Of a stretch of 64,000 nt of DNA, positions 34,091 through 45,221 are shown piece after piece. The stretch lies in NCBI GenBank assembly GCA_964020085.1, contig OZ026604.1, positions 5,387,167-5,451,166 on the forward strand. Reading direction: 5' to 3'. Position numbers and translations under genes: made by a program. Source of the stretch: Micromussa lordhowensis. Its lineage: Eukaryota > Cnidaria > Anthozoa > Scleractinia > Lobophylliidae. Each line of letters opens with the position of its first letter. Within the stretch, counting starts at the first letter, position 1. The notes beneath the pieces are model-generated. The model was not told the origin of the DNA. It worked only from the letters and a program-made list of their open reading frames with translations, and did not search any database.

Positions 34091-34966
34091 TATTCAAAAC
34101 GAAATCATTTCTTGAAGATAAAACAGCCAGGTTATGCTAGCAGTGCTAAATTTAGATAAAAGCTAAAAATCATGCTCTGTTTGCTCAAGACAAAAGCCTA
34201 GCTCTATGCCGTAATTTCTTTGCCTTCCCTTTTCTGAATTTTCTGGATCTGCCTCAGCTGTACTTCGAAAAAATCAAGATCAATAAAACAGACATGTTAG
34301 TGATTAAGATATATAGAAATCAAGATATCTTCAGTGACAGAAAAAATGTAACCAAAATGGGATCATTTGTCTTCGCAGGCAGGACACAGCTTTTGTAGGC
34401 CCTTTTTCTGACAGTGTCATCATCACCATAATTTTAATCAAGGTAAAGAAAGAACATAGGAATTTTCTCAAATCCACCTACCCCTCCCTTATGGTGTCAT
34501 ATTCCTCACCCCCTTGGTCACACAGTACTAGCACATCAAACATCTGGGGTATGCTGGGGGATGCTGATTTCACGACATGCAGATAACAGCGGGCAGACCA
34601 ATGACCTCTAAAAATTAGGCATAGCTTGAGCGATTTAAGTGTTAAATTTAATCTCCGTGGTTAGTACAACCGTACATATCGCTGGGTGGTTTACACATTT
34701 TCTCATTTCACATTTAGCAGGTGCCCATTTCTCAGCACAACCAGCTCGAACTAAATTCTCTGTAATTAATTTGGCCAATTAAATGTTTGGGTAAATAAAC
34801 AACCAAAACAGCAGACAAATTTATTTTAATTAACAACTGCTTAATGTGTAACTGTGATAATCAATCGTGTCTTCATATCTTTCTCCGCAGTTCAAATATA
34901 TGATCTTTCATATATTCACTTGCATTCTTCACCACCTTCGGGTCACAACGTGACCAGCTCTGAGAT

Positions 34967-35040
34967 GGTTTGATAGCTCAGTTGGTAGAGCACTGCACCG
35001 GTATCGTAGAGGTCATGGGTTCAAATTCCGTTCAGGCCTG
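34967..35040 (+). repeat. tRNA-like SINE head, unit 1
   Basis: Starts GGTTTGATAGCTCAGTTGG (A box) with a B box relic GGGTTCAAATTCC. It sits in a repeat whose flanks (AACTGCTTAA, TCTTCATATCTTTCTC) recur on both sides, about 34820-35140. Confidence 0.6.
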
Positions 35041-35761
35041 AATTTTCTTCAGGCTTTAATTTCACAACTGCTTAAGTTGTCAGTACATGTATAACTGGGA
35101 TGATCAATCATGTCTTCATATCTTTCTCAGCAAATTCACTTTCAGACAAATTTATAGCTGCCCTATGTAGCTTGATTAGATCAATGACTTGCCAGAAGTC
35201 TCTTGTTAACTTTCAAGGGAGGATATGTAAAGCAGGGCAGGGGTAAAGGCAGGAGTAACATAGGGGTGGAGAGATCAGAGGGAGGTGCCAATTCAATATA
35301 AGCACCCTGCCTTCACCATTGCGACACCACCCAGCCCCCACCCCAAGTGGTTTTCTCACACGTCAGTTTGCAACATGGCAAGATGCTTCTTTAATTCATT
35401 TGCATGACTCTTACTGACCAGATTAACATACTTAATTAAAAATTCTACCTATATCCCTACACATATCATTGCTCGCTATCATATGTTTACTTTTAGTTAG
35501 TGCATCAGCCAGTCAGTTAGTTTACTTTTCAAGTAAACAGCCATGCATGTTTACAAAACTGAGTCCGGTCTGGTTTCGAGGCGTTTCTTCACTGCTGGAA
35601 TATCCCGGAACCGCTCATAAAACCCTCGTAATAATGGGAAGCCTTCTAGTTCGACTGGGTAACCATTGATCTTGTCTTTCGCAATCCAGCTGTTCATGAA
35701 GTTGAAAAATGAGATGTCTGCGTAGCTTAGCTGAGAATGAAACAAACAAGCAAAAAAAAAC

Positions 35762-35945
35762 ACAGTCAATCAAACAATCAATCAATCAATCACTCAGTCT
35801 ATCAACAAGTCAGTCAGTTTATCAGTCAATCAATCAGTCAGTGTCCACCTGTCTGTCTGTCCGTCCATCCGCCTGTCCATCAATCTGTCTGCCAGCCGTC
35901 TGGCAGTCTATACGTCAATCTGTCCATCCGTCAATCAATTAGAAT
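35762..35945 (+). repeat. Degenerate TCAATCAG/GTCTGTCC tetranucleotide tract, unit 1
   Basis: Low-complexity CAAT/CAGT/CTGT run between the orphan GST exons. The unit 2 copy is at 48843-49024. Confidence 0.75.
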
Positions 35946-36429
35946 TCAATCATTTAGTTGATCATCAATAATACACTGTAAGTCAATAAATGAACAAGCT
36001 AATTAATCAATACTGATTTTACTTTTCAGCATTTTAAAATCTCTAGCAAACCATAGGTCCACCAACAGCAATACAATACAATGACCTTTATTTTTCAGGT
36101 GCATTGTAGTTTGCATTGTCATGACAACAACGCAACAATAATTAACACTTGTGATGTAAACGTAAATGCTTCAAAACATAAGAGATTCTACTGGCTAATT
36201 TCCCACGCAAAAACAGCGGGAAGAAGTACTTACCTTGACGATTGTACTGGCACAAAGAAAACAATGTGTGGGAAAATATTCAATTAAACCTTCAATGTAT
36301 GTGGTCTTGAACTGATACAATGCTAAAATCTCAGAACTACACTGTAACAATAGTATAAGCCATCATGACAAGTAATCATGGCAATGTAAGGAGAATTTAA
36401 ATGAACCTGCTCAAGGCATGAAATATTTA

Positions 36430-36967
36430 GGCCCTGTTTACAAGGAGAGAGGGTTACCCTAGCAAGCGGGTTACCCTAGCAAGCGGGTTACCCTAGCACG
36501 CACACATTTGTTCTTATTTTCTTCGTCGTGTTTACAAGGCGGCCAGGGTTACCCGGGTAGGAGGGTTACCCTATCTGCGTGCTAGGGTTACCCTAGCAAG
36601 CGGGTTAACTTTTTCCCTTGTAAACACTCCAGGTAGGGTTAACCCGCCTACCCGGGCTATCTCTATTTTGGCTCCCAAAAGCAAAATATGATCACAATAC
36701 CGACAAAATCAGCGAATTATGACCCAGAAAACATCAAGTTCTTTCACAGTTTGTCATAATTTTGCTTTGGAAATAAATTATTTTCCAGTTTTGTTATCTG
36801 TTCGTGCTTTACTTGCAAGGCTACCGAAGCGTAACAAGCGTAAAGTTGTCTCGGGCAGTAGGGTTACCCTACCTGAAAATTTTGCTTGTAAACCCGGGCT
36901 ATCTTTTAACCCTCTTGCTAGGGTTACCCTGGCAGTAGGGTTACCCTACCTGCTTGTAAACAGGGCC
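36430..36967. mobile_element. 538-bp Harbinger-like MITE with repeated GGGTTACCCTAGC
   Basis: Ends are GGCCCTGTTTACAAG and its complement, flanked by TTA (36427-36429, 36968-36970). The matching site in unit 2 (~49511) has one TTA and no element. The interior holds many direct and inverted copies of GGGTTACCCTAGC. It sits between the two orphan GST exons. Confidence 0.88.
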
Positions 36968-37169
36968 TTAGAGACAATATACAATGTAAACAAATCACCA
37001 GTACCTTTTTCCCAACAAAAAATCCTTGGCCTCCCTCATTGGTCTGTAACAATTTTTCAAAGTTCTTCAGAGCACTCGGCAGGTCTGAATCATAAAACTC
37101 CTTAATGAGTTTTTCCTGTGACAGAAATTCAAAACTAATTGAAACAAATTACATGTAAATCAAACCAGG

Positions 37170-37312
37170 CTCCAGTTGTTCGAAAGGTGGATAACGCTAT
37201 CCACCGGATAAATCGCTATCCAGTGGACAAGTGTTGAAAAAACAAACCACGCTATCCGCTGGATAGTGATTTATCCGGTGGATAGTGTTATCCACCTTTC
37301 GAACAACCCGGG
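37170..37312. mobile_element. 143-bp hairpin MITE flanked by CCAGG
   Basis: Arms built from GTTGTTCGAAAGGTGGATAA and GGATAAATC...TATCC motifs fold into a long hairpin. CCAGG lies at both ends (37165-37169, 37313-37317). Unit 2 has one CCAGG and no insert. A sister copy is at 63265. Confidence 0.8.
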
Positions 37313-38954
37313 CCAGGATAGCTGGGTTTGGGGGATCTTAGATTGTCCATCAGTGTATGACTACTGAGGTTGGTGGACTACTGTAGAATCTGATCCAGAG
37401 CAGGGAAGGGGACGGGTGAAGTCTCTGGGTTAATTTTGAAATTATACATGTAATTATTATAATTGAAAAAACATGTGCATGCTGAGTTTAAAAGTAATTG
37501 AGTTACGGGAACCCGACAATTAGTACTAGGGACCTTAAGCAATGACGACGGCGACGCCAAGGACAACGCCTAGAAAAAAATGAATTTATATTTTACCGTC
37601 GAATTTCGCAGATGTCTCGATCTGTTCAGTGCGTCTATCGGTCTCAGGTCTTGCTCAAGCTTAATATGTAATGCCAGCGTTCAATTCCAATTCCGGCCGT
37701 CGCTCACGTTCTCCAAAATACCCGGAACTTGATCATTTCACGTTGTTGTTTTACAGAGGACGGCGAAGAAATTTACCAAGAATTATAACGCACGCGCACA
37801 GCTATTGTTCTGCTCATTAAACCTTTTGTTTTGTGGCGTTCTCGTTGCCGTTGCCGTCGTGGTTTGCTTAAGGTCCCTAGTGATAATGGAGATTGAAACT
37901 GGAGGCTGCTCGAGTAAAGGATATTGTAATAGTTGGGGTTTGTGTAGGGGAAATAAAGCAAAGCGAACGTGAGAATAAGGTAGCGCTTACATTACGCCCG
38001 GGAGAAATTTGAAAACGCAGCTTTAGTTCTTCAGCTAGGCCTACCGTCCACACTTATCCGTCACGAAAACGGAGCTTTTCGAAAAACGCTCTTCAAACCG
38101 GAGGAATTTGGAAACGCCGGCTTTGTGTTGTCATGTGGATAGAAAGCATTTTGTAAACGGAGCTTTTCGAAAATGACGGCGTCACGATAATTTTGTAAGT
38201 TTTCCTCAAACACAAATAAAAAATGACCGGTGATTGGTTTTTAAATTCTTCCGGTGTAGTGAGGACGGAAAACACTTGATGCGTTTGCAGAGAGAAACCT
38301 CCGTTTTCAAATGTGTCGACGGGACCTGAACATAAAGTGTCAGAGTGAAGAGGATTGGAAAATAATAGAACAGGGGTATTAGTGGAAGTGGCCGGGGTGG
38401 GGGGAAAGCTTGTTAAGACACACGCTAATATCAGGCGGATATTTTTTTAAAAAAATAAAGTGAATAACAGCTATAAGATACGTCACATGCAGTGTACCAG
38501 CTCGTTGACACCGTTGACGGGAATCCCACTGCAGAAACAGTGGAATTAAATTTCTGTCAGTGGCAATGTACGGTTCAAGTTAATTTTTAATACAGGAATG
38601 TTAGAGATTCCGGTCTGTTCTGTTAGTCCTGCCTCGCGAAGTTGATATTTAAAGTTTAAATGAGAAAAAAAAACCACAACCCTACTGGAAAGGAATTTTC
38701 CTCTTTCATCCAAACGTGATGTACAATTCCAAAAGGGACCCGATTGTTTGTGCGTTCGTCAGTGACTCATGATGAAGCAAAATACTTCAAGGTTTGAAAA
38801 TTAAAGCAATTATATTCAATTTATCAATTGTGATTGAAAACGTCATTTCACGTAATTAAAAAAAAACACTTGAAGGGTCAGTTCGGTTGAATGAACAAAA
38901 TAAGTGATAATACATCACATTGATAACAAAAGAAATATAGTTCCTGTCTGGTGA

Positions 38955-38962
38955 TATAAAAG
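38955..38962 (+). promoter_or_regulatory. TATA box of S1'
   Basis: TATAAAAG conserved from the first unit. Confidence 0.55.
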
Positions 38963-39057
38963 ATCGTTTGAACAGAGATTTGTATTCATTACAGAGAAGC
39001 TCGCGGCAAGCACAACTTTTTACCGAGCTCTACTCATTTGCTTAGCGATAGCCCAAA

Positions 39058-39872
39058 ATGAAGATCGTCGGTTTTCTTGTAACTTTGTCGCTTGCTATTG
39101 TACTGGCGAATGCTTTCTCCACTGAGGAACATGTTAAAAGATTTTTCCGTCCTGAGCATAGAGCACTTCTGCCAGACGCAAGCAGCCTACAGCTCGAAGA
39201 CGACTCTGAAGCAGTAGCGCCTATCCCCGAGAACGACGAATCTACCAAATGTTTGTCAGTCTGCGAGCCACAGTGCAAACAACTGAACGTGCCAGACTAT
39301 CTTACGGTAAATATCACTCAAGAGATTTTGTTTTCCTCTCTGCGTTAAGCATTAAGAAAAAGGGAAATCTATTTTACAGGGGAACAAGATGATTGACCAT
39401 TACTTTACACAATCTTTCATTCAATTTTATGGTCACATCTTTTACCAGAATGTTTTGCGCGAAAGTTGAAAATGTTACAAAGATCTTTGCAGTTTAATTG
39501 GGTAGTTTGTTTTAAACTCAGTCCACGAATTTGCGACCCGTTAAAGCGATGTTATCAGATCTCAAATTGTGAATTTGAATTTTTTTTTCCCCAAAGGTAA
39601 ACACCAGCTTCCACAAATTCGAAGACACGCCAATCAACTGTGTATTGGCTTCTACGGTTGTCTTCAAGAGGACACCCAAGTATCATTGCCAATTCCTTTG
39701 CTTGTACCTGTTCGACTGCTGCCGAGCTTGCAATGCCAAATACTCCAAGTGCCTCAAACTGCTGAGGTTTTTCCATGGAGGCGCAGAATACTGCTACAGG
39801 GGCACCTATAGATGTATGTGCAAATGCTTGGAGAAGCACAATCCCCCAGAGAACTACTACCGTCTGTACTGA
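39058..39872 (+). CDS. S1', second-unit copy of S1, identical protein
   Basis: Exons 39058-39306 and 39597-39872. The predicted 174-residue protein is identical to that of S1. By eye the coding sequences differ at nine positions, two in exon 1 and seven in exon 2; all nine are third-position synonymous transitions. TATA box 38955-38962 and AATAAA 40075-40080 are conserved. It lies on the opposite strand between the orphan GST exons, so it no longer sits in a working GST intron. Confidence 0.82.
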
Positions 39873-42600
39873 AGTCGCCGTCTTTACATGTAGTTTGTTC
39901 GCTAGATACGAACTGGCTAGATTTTAGAAAGATTTTTTGGGCTAGTTTTTTTTTACAGTCATCTAGCCGCTCGTTATGTTGTAATGTAGTTGAGTCTATG
40001 GTTTGTTAATTACATCTCCGAAAGTACGATACATACCAAGTTTTTTTTTTAAATTTGTATTAACTGATGAATGCAATAAAATGTGTTAACAGGAAAATAT
40101 GAGTAGATTTCAATTGTGTCATTTGCAATATCGATCAGCTCAAAGTGTAATACTGCCTTTAAAAACCTTTCACCCATTACGTGTTTGCTCGTTACCTCTT
40201 TGAGACTTCAAAAAAAAAAGTGCAAACTTGAAAAAAAAAAATCACGTTATGTCGCCCCCTGAAACAATGAACTCAATCAGTCGAGTATTTTCAAACTTTT
40301 TCAACTTTATCACCTTGCATTTCGTTCTTACTATTTGTTCTGGTTTACAAGTAAAGCCTCTTCGCAGCCTTAGTCGCTTAAATTAAATCTTTTCGTAAAA
40401 ACTAAGGAAAAAAGTCCTTAAAGAAAACTTCAAAATTGAGGCACGTACGAGAAACTGTAACGCACTTTGAAACGTGGTTGCAGCGCAGATGTTTTCCGCT
40501 CGAGTCGTTACAAAGGGAACTTATAAAATACTAGCTATATGTATACATAACAAAAGCGGAGTGATATGGCTTTGATATTAATAAGCCTTTTCCTCCCATT
40601 TAAGGATGCAAAGCAACTTGCCAGTTGTCAATGAAGGGCGAAAAGAAAGCAAACAATGTATTTGTTGATCAGTTTGGGGTTTGTTTCTTGCTATAAGCGT
40701 GCCAGTGAATTTCATTATAATCACTGACATCAGTGGACTAATCCCCGCCGACGCAAAAAAAGCGAAAACAAAGTCCTTGAAAAGGCCAGCTCGTCCATTC
40801 ACTCTTACGTTAACAGGTCGCTTTGGCAAAAGAACAGGAAGCCATTCAGATGAACAAAAGGACTTTTAAAGTGTTTAATTCAACCTCAGCAAACGTGCCA
40901 CACGTCATTAAATTAAACTCTTGAAAGTAAAACAACATACACCTGCAGGAAAAAGAGACGTTTTTTTCCTGTTTAGAGTCAACTTGCCTTGATAACGCAA
41001 ACATTTTCGTTTAGATCTGGTTGTAATTTAAAAATAAGTGAAGTTAAATTATTGGAATTGTAGCCCAGGCAAAGCTAAAGGAAAAGCTGGGAAAAGTTAA
41101 TGATATTGAAAGACAATATTTCGATCTGAAATTTTCGATTATAGTGTAGGGAGAATACAGTTATAATCCGATAGATGTTTGCTTCAGTGGAGGCAAATAT
41201 AGAAGGTTTCTGAAACGCTATCATAGCTTTTAATTTGACTAATTAAGGCAAAGCTTTAGAAAAATGACGACGCAAGGTGTTTCGAAAACATGGACTGATA
41301 TATAAAATATAAACACCATCATTCTTTGAGCATCACTGTGTATACACCCAAAACAATCCACTCTTACAAAACAAGGAAAAAATTCCAACGGACAAAATGT
41401 CTTGTTTTCGTAAAGCACACGAAGGTCTATAATTCTGAGCGGTTTTTGCGAAAATTTTCAGTACAATTTGCTGACATTTTTTCTATGTGTTAAGCTGGTA
41501 CACTGAGTAATAAATGCGATTATCACAATGTACAACAGAGTAGCTAGGGAAACAAGTAGAATTATAGATGTACAATAAGTTAATTTATTTTTGCAGATAT
41601 AACCGTTCTAAAATTGTATAAGCATTTCTCTACTTCGCAGATATACAAAACAAAGCTCCAAATAAAATAAACAGTTTCAGTTAATCAATGCAAAAAAACT
41701 ATTTATTCTTTGGATCAGGTCTTAGTCATGATCATCGTAAAAAAACAAAGTCCTTGAAAAAGCCACGTATAACACACGTACGCAAACAGATTGCTCTCAA
41801 AATGAAGACGGGAAAAAATTCCGATAAACAAAAGACTTTTTTCTAGTTTTTATACAAAATTATATTTTTAACTTGTGGTTTGGCTTTCGAGAACGTGACA
41901 CCCCATACTTATTCCTAACTTCTTTTTCCTGTTGTGATCCGCAGAAACCGCATTAAGAGGCTAATTTTGTTAGGTTAGGAAAATGTTGTTCAGATAAGCA
42001 ACTTATGTTCGTTATATAGCAATTTCACTCAAATACAAAAGCGAAAATTAAATTGGAAATTTAACCAGCTTTTCGCTAAGCTGGAAAAGTTCGATTGTAA
42101 CATAAACACAGTACATATACGATAATTATCCAATATTTGCTCCTGTGGGCACGAAAATATATCAAATTAAACTCTTCAATGATTTTCAATTGAGGTAATT
42201 AATGGAAGCTGTTAAAGGTCATCAGATGTAAAACCAATATTGTTGTGGGATCAGGCATCTCACATGCTAGACACACAAACAGTTCTCTTCTGAAAAAGAG
42301 GAAAAAATTCCTTAAGACAAAGGATGTTTCTATGAAGCAAAACTTCTACCACAATTACTGGCTTATAAATCTACAATTTTCGCGAAATTTCAACAAACAT
42401 ATACGGGTGTTGCCATTTTTGCTTCTAACACAATCTGAAAACAAGTTATAGAAGTTATAAAGATCAGTATTTCTCAAAAATACATCGTCACGTTTGAAAA
42501 AAAAGGAATGATTAATGTAAAGAGTCAATTAAATTTTACTTACGTAGAGTCTTAGGGCAGCGACACGCATAGACAAGCGACTTAAGTTCCGCGTTCGTCA

Positions 42601-42608
42601 TATAAAAG
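42601..42608 (+). promoter_or_regulatory. TATA box of S2'
   Basis: TATAAAAG conserved from the first unit. Confidence 0.55.
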
Positions 42609-42694
42609 CTTTATCCCACACCCAACTCATTTAGTGCTCAATTGCCTTTTCACCCGACGTTGTCTCAAGCCCGTTGCGTTTTCAGTTTGCCAAC

Positions 42695-43591
42695 ATGAAA
42701 TCACTGTTGTTGAGTCTTTGCATTTTCGCTGCGGTCATCGTAGCAACAAGAGGTTTCGTCCGCGAGGAGGCAATAGCCGCATTTAATGACGAATCTGCGG
42801 ATAATTTTGATGCCCAACTGGAGAAGTTAGAAGACAAAGAGGGCTCAAAGAATAGGTCAAATCCACACAACTGTGATTGCGATGGAGTCTGCGATGCCCT
42901 TCACTACTCGCGACTTCCAAAGGACGTGCGGGTAAGGATGAAATAAGCAATCGAGGTTTGATGTGTAAAAATATGTACAAATATGCAGTACTTACAAAAA
43001 ACTGAGTCTTCCAGTCTAAATTTTGAGCTTAAACTTGCTGAATAAAATATGAAGAATCACTTTTTTTATAACTCTGATCAACGTTTTCAGTAGGTTTTGT
43101 TCTTTGATGTACGTTAGATGGGCGGCTAGTCCAACGCAAAGTTGCCCCTCGCCTCTCCCCCACTTCCCTATCCCCCACCTCACTATTTCCCCCCACGTCC
43201 CTATTCCCCTCCACTTCCCTATCCTCCCCCCTTCCCGCAGGAAACACGTTGAAGAATCAACTCGAGTACAAAAATAAGCCATCAAAATTAACATTGGTAT
43301 CGTTTTTGTTCCGAACAGGAGGAGCACAACTACCTCAGCTACGAGAACTATCCAGTGCTGTGCCGAGATGCTGCTGCCATCCTTTTGCCGCAGGGAGGAA
43401 AGAACCAAAAGAAATACGTCTGCAAACAAGTCTTCGACTGCTGTCGTAAATGCAACTGGCTTTTCTATCTTTGCCTAAAAATCAAGGGTAACGCGTATGG
43501 CTTTTGCATACGTGGTGCGTACAAATGCATGTGCGACTGCATCGACAAGAAGTCGTACAACGAACTGCCCTACACTCCCTCCCTTCATTAG
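42695..43591 (+). CDS. S2', second-unit copy of S2
   Basis: Exons 42695-42931 and 43319-43591, 169 residues. It differs from S2 at three residues (N/K, D/E, P/S), all in the acidic linker LEKLEDKEGSKN. The signal peptide and the whole cysteine-rich exon 2 product are identical; the four exon 2 nucleotide differences are synonymous. TATA box 42601-42608 and ATTAAA 43783-43788 are retained. This pattern fits a precursor whose linker is unconstrained and whose mature domain is under selection. Confidence 0.82.
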
Positions 43592-44414
43592 TAGAATCGT
43601 GCGGGCCAAACGCGTCCAAGACGAGGTCGTTTAAAACGTTAGCGAGACGGCTAAATTGACTGAAATTATGTAGATTTAATTTCTGTAGACAATTACTGTA
43701 GATCTTTCGGGATTAATTCAATTCATTTCATCATAGATGACGGTCGAAGCAATGTAATCAGACCATGATTGAAAGTTGTGCTATTAAACTTGTGATATGC
43801 AAACGATGTTTCATGAATGGCTCCAGTTAAAAAAGGTCAGTCTCTTTCACTGAAAAGATGGTATGCGGGAATTGCAAAAAAACAACAACCCCTTCTCCCA
43901 ATCGCGTCTCTCTCCGGCCCTTGATTTAACGCTTCTTGAATAAACACAAAGCTCCAGTTGACAGATGATCAATAATTCGAATGACTCAGCGAAATAAATT
44001 CAATAACACTCCACCAAGATTGTTATTTTTAACGTACATGTTTAAGCGCTTACTTGCAGTGCGCGAAATAAGGCTGTTTTCTTTCATCGTGTTATATTCC
44101 TGACACTGAGCGATGTTAGCCAAAAGAGTAACATCGAAGGATAATTTGAAAAGAACGTTCAGTCCGATACTGGTTGCGACTGGATAATTATTGTATGCTG
44201 GATATGACACGTGAAGTGTTTGAAATAAAGCAAGGGTCTGATATTCCAGTCTAACGACAGCCAAGTTTCAAAGGTACGAGGAGAAACATAAAAAGCTGAA
44301 GTTAACCGCGCTTTCAGTTAAAACTGTGGAAAACGCGACGCTTGACTTTTGCAAGGCGTTTCAGCAAAATCAGTCACACTAGACTTACCACTTTTCAACT
44401 GCTCTTTCTCTTTA

Positions 44415-45221
44415 TGCACCAGTCAATGTTAAGCCCCAGGGGAGGGGGGCCGGGCATACCTCGGGGATTTGTCATTTATCCCTTTCCCGTGGGTGGGGAA
44501 TAATAAAACATTTGACATAACACAACGTCCCGTGGGTGGGGGAGTTTGACAAAATCTCACAAGAGCCTGGAATCTAGTCCGCCATTTTGAAAATATTACC
44601 CATCACTACTTGAGGTCGCTGTGTTCGGCCTTTGCCATCTGACTCGTCGCGAATCAACTTGACTTCTCGCGGATCGTGTACTGTTGGCTTTATTTGGTTT
44701 TAAAATGCCGCTATTCAAAGCTTGGGACGTGAAAAGAGTGAAGAGAAAATCAGTGGTGGCAACTCACTTCGAAGAATTTGTGACTGGAGGTAAGATTTTG
44801 ATATGATTGATCACTGGTAGTGTCAATAAAAAATGGCACACTATAAATTTTTCAAGCAGATTGGTACAGTTTTTGAACGTAAAAGTGGTCCACTGGATTG
44901 GGTGTGACAAATGCCAAGCATGGCATCACCAGTTTTGCGTTGGATTCACAGACTCTGTATGCGCTGATGATGTTGACTGGAAGTGCAATCACTGCATTGC
45001 GGAGGATCTTATGTAGAGGTGGTCACTGAAATAACATAATGTTGGTGGCGAATTTGTCTATTTGTTATCTTCAGTTATTGCAATTTCCCCCCAGGGAAGG
45101 GATATTTGACACCACCTGTTGCTCCCTGGGTAGGGAATTTGACATGAAAAAGTGGTAAAATGTCAAATCCCCTGGGGTATGCCCGGCCCCCCCTCCCTGG
45201 GGCTTAACAATGACTGGTGCA
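44415..45221. mobile_element. 807-bp Harbinger-like non-autonomous element in GST exon
   Basis: The terminal inverted repeat begins TGCACCAGTCAATGTTAAG and continues ~45 bp through a CCCCAGGGG/GGGCCGGGC stretch. It is flanked by TTA on both sides (44412-44414, 45222-45224); the empty site in unit 1 has a single TTA. TTA duplications are typical of PIF/Harbinger elements. It carries a PHD-finger-like reading frame but no transposase. Confidence 0.85.
44807..45016 (+). CDS. PHD-finger-like fragment inside the 807-bp element
   Basis: The frame reads WIGCDKCQAWHHQFCVG, then WKCNHC, matching the second half of a PHD finger (C-X2-C, W-H-H, C, then W-X-C-X2-C). The N-terminal cysteine pair is missing. 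A short upstream ATG reading frame with a donor-like end (44705-44789) is not in phase with either acceptor before this segment, so it is probably a decayed remnant of a longer protein, host- or transposon-derived. PHD fingers usually read histone tails. I infer no activity here. Confidence 0.45.
   Translation: MITGSVNKKWHTINFSSRLVQFLNVKVVHWIGCDKCQAWHHQFCVGFTDSVCADDVDWKCNHCIAEDLM

Larger units (their letters stand above)
35551..37115 (-). pseudogene. Orphan GST exons 4-5 (first-unit copy of the GST-4 3' end)
   Basis: Exon 37115-37005 and exon 35730-35551 are copies of GST-4 exons 4 and 5 with intact splice sites, reading frame and stop. The exons that should precede them (GST-4 exons 1-3) were not duplicated. 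Upstream on this strand lies the duplication junction, then the second-unit S1'/S2' region, then an orphan GST-2 exon 1. Joining that exon 1 (ends in phase 1) to this exon 4 (starts in phase 0) would shift the frame, so no full GST can be made. Compared with GST-4, exon 4 differs at four residues (I/M, Y/H, Q/H, F/Y) and exon 5 at two (M/T, F/L). A transposon (36430-36967) has inserted between the two exons. Confidence 0.85.
23944..37493 (+). repeat. Segmental tandem duplication, unit 1 (~13.55 kb)
   Basis: Near-identical to 37494-49911 in the same orientation. It holds part of GST-2 intron 1, S1, S2, GST-2 exon 1, and the copy of GST-4 exons 5-4. The junction at 37494 joins GST-4 intron 3 sequence to GST-2 intron 1 sequence at GTA, which is shared by both parent ends (23944-23946, 49912-49914): 3-bp microhomology. 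The ~1.1 kb length difference from unit 2 is explained by elements found in only one unit. Confidence 0.95.

Noticed and set aside
35709..35961. Ser/Gln-rich frames
   Set aside because: They translate the degenerate CAAT/CAGT tract, present in both units with indels that break the frame.
42245..42451. Plus-strand frame in the S1'-S2' intergenic region
   Set aside because: The matching unit 1 region is interrupted by the palindrome insertion and has indels, so the frame is not conserved between copies.
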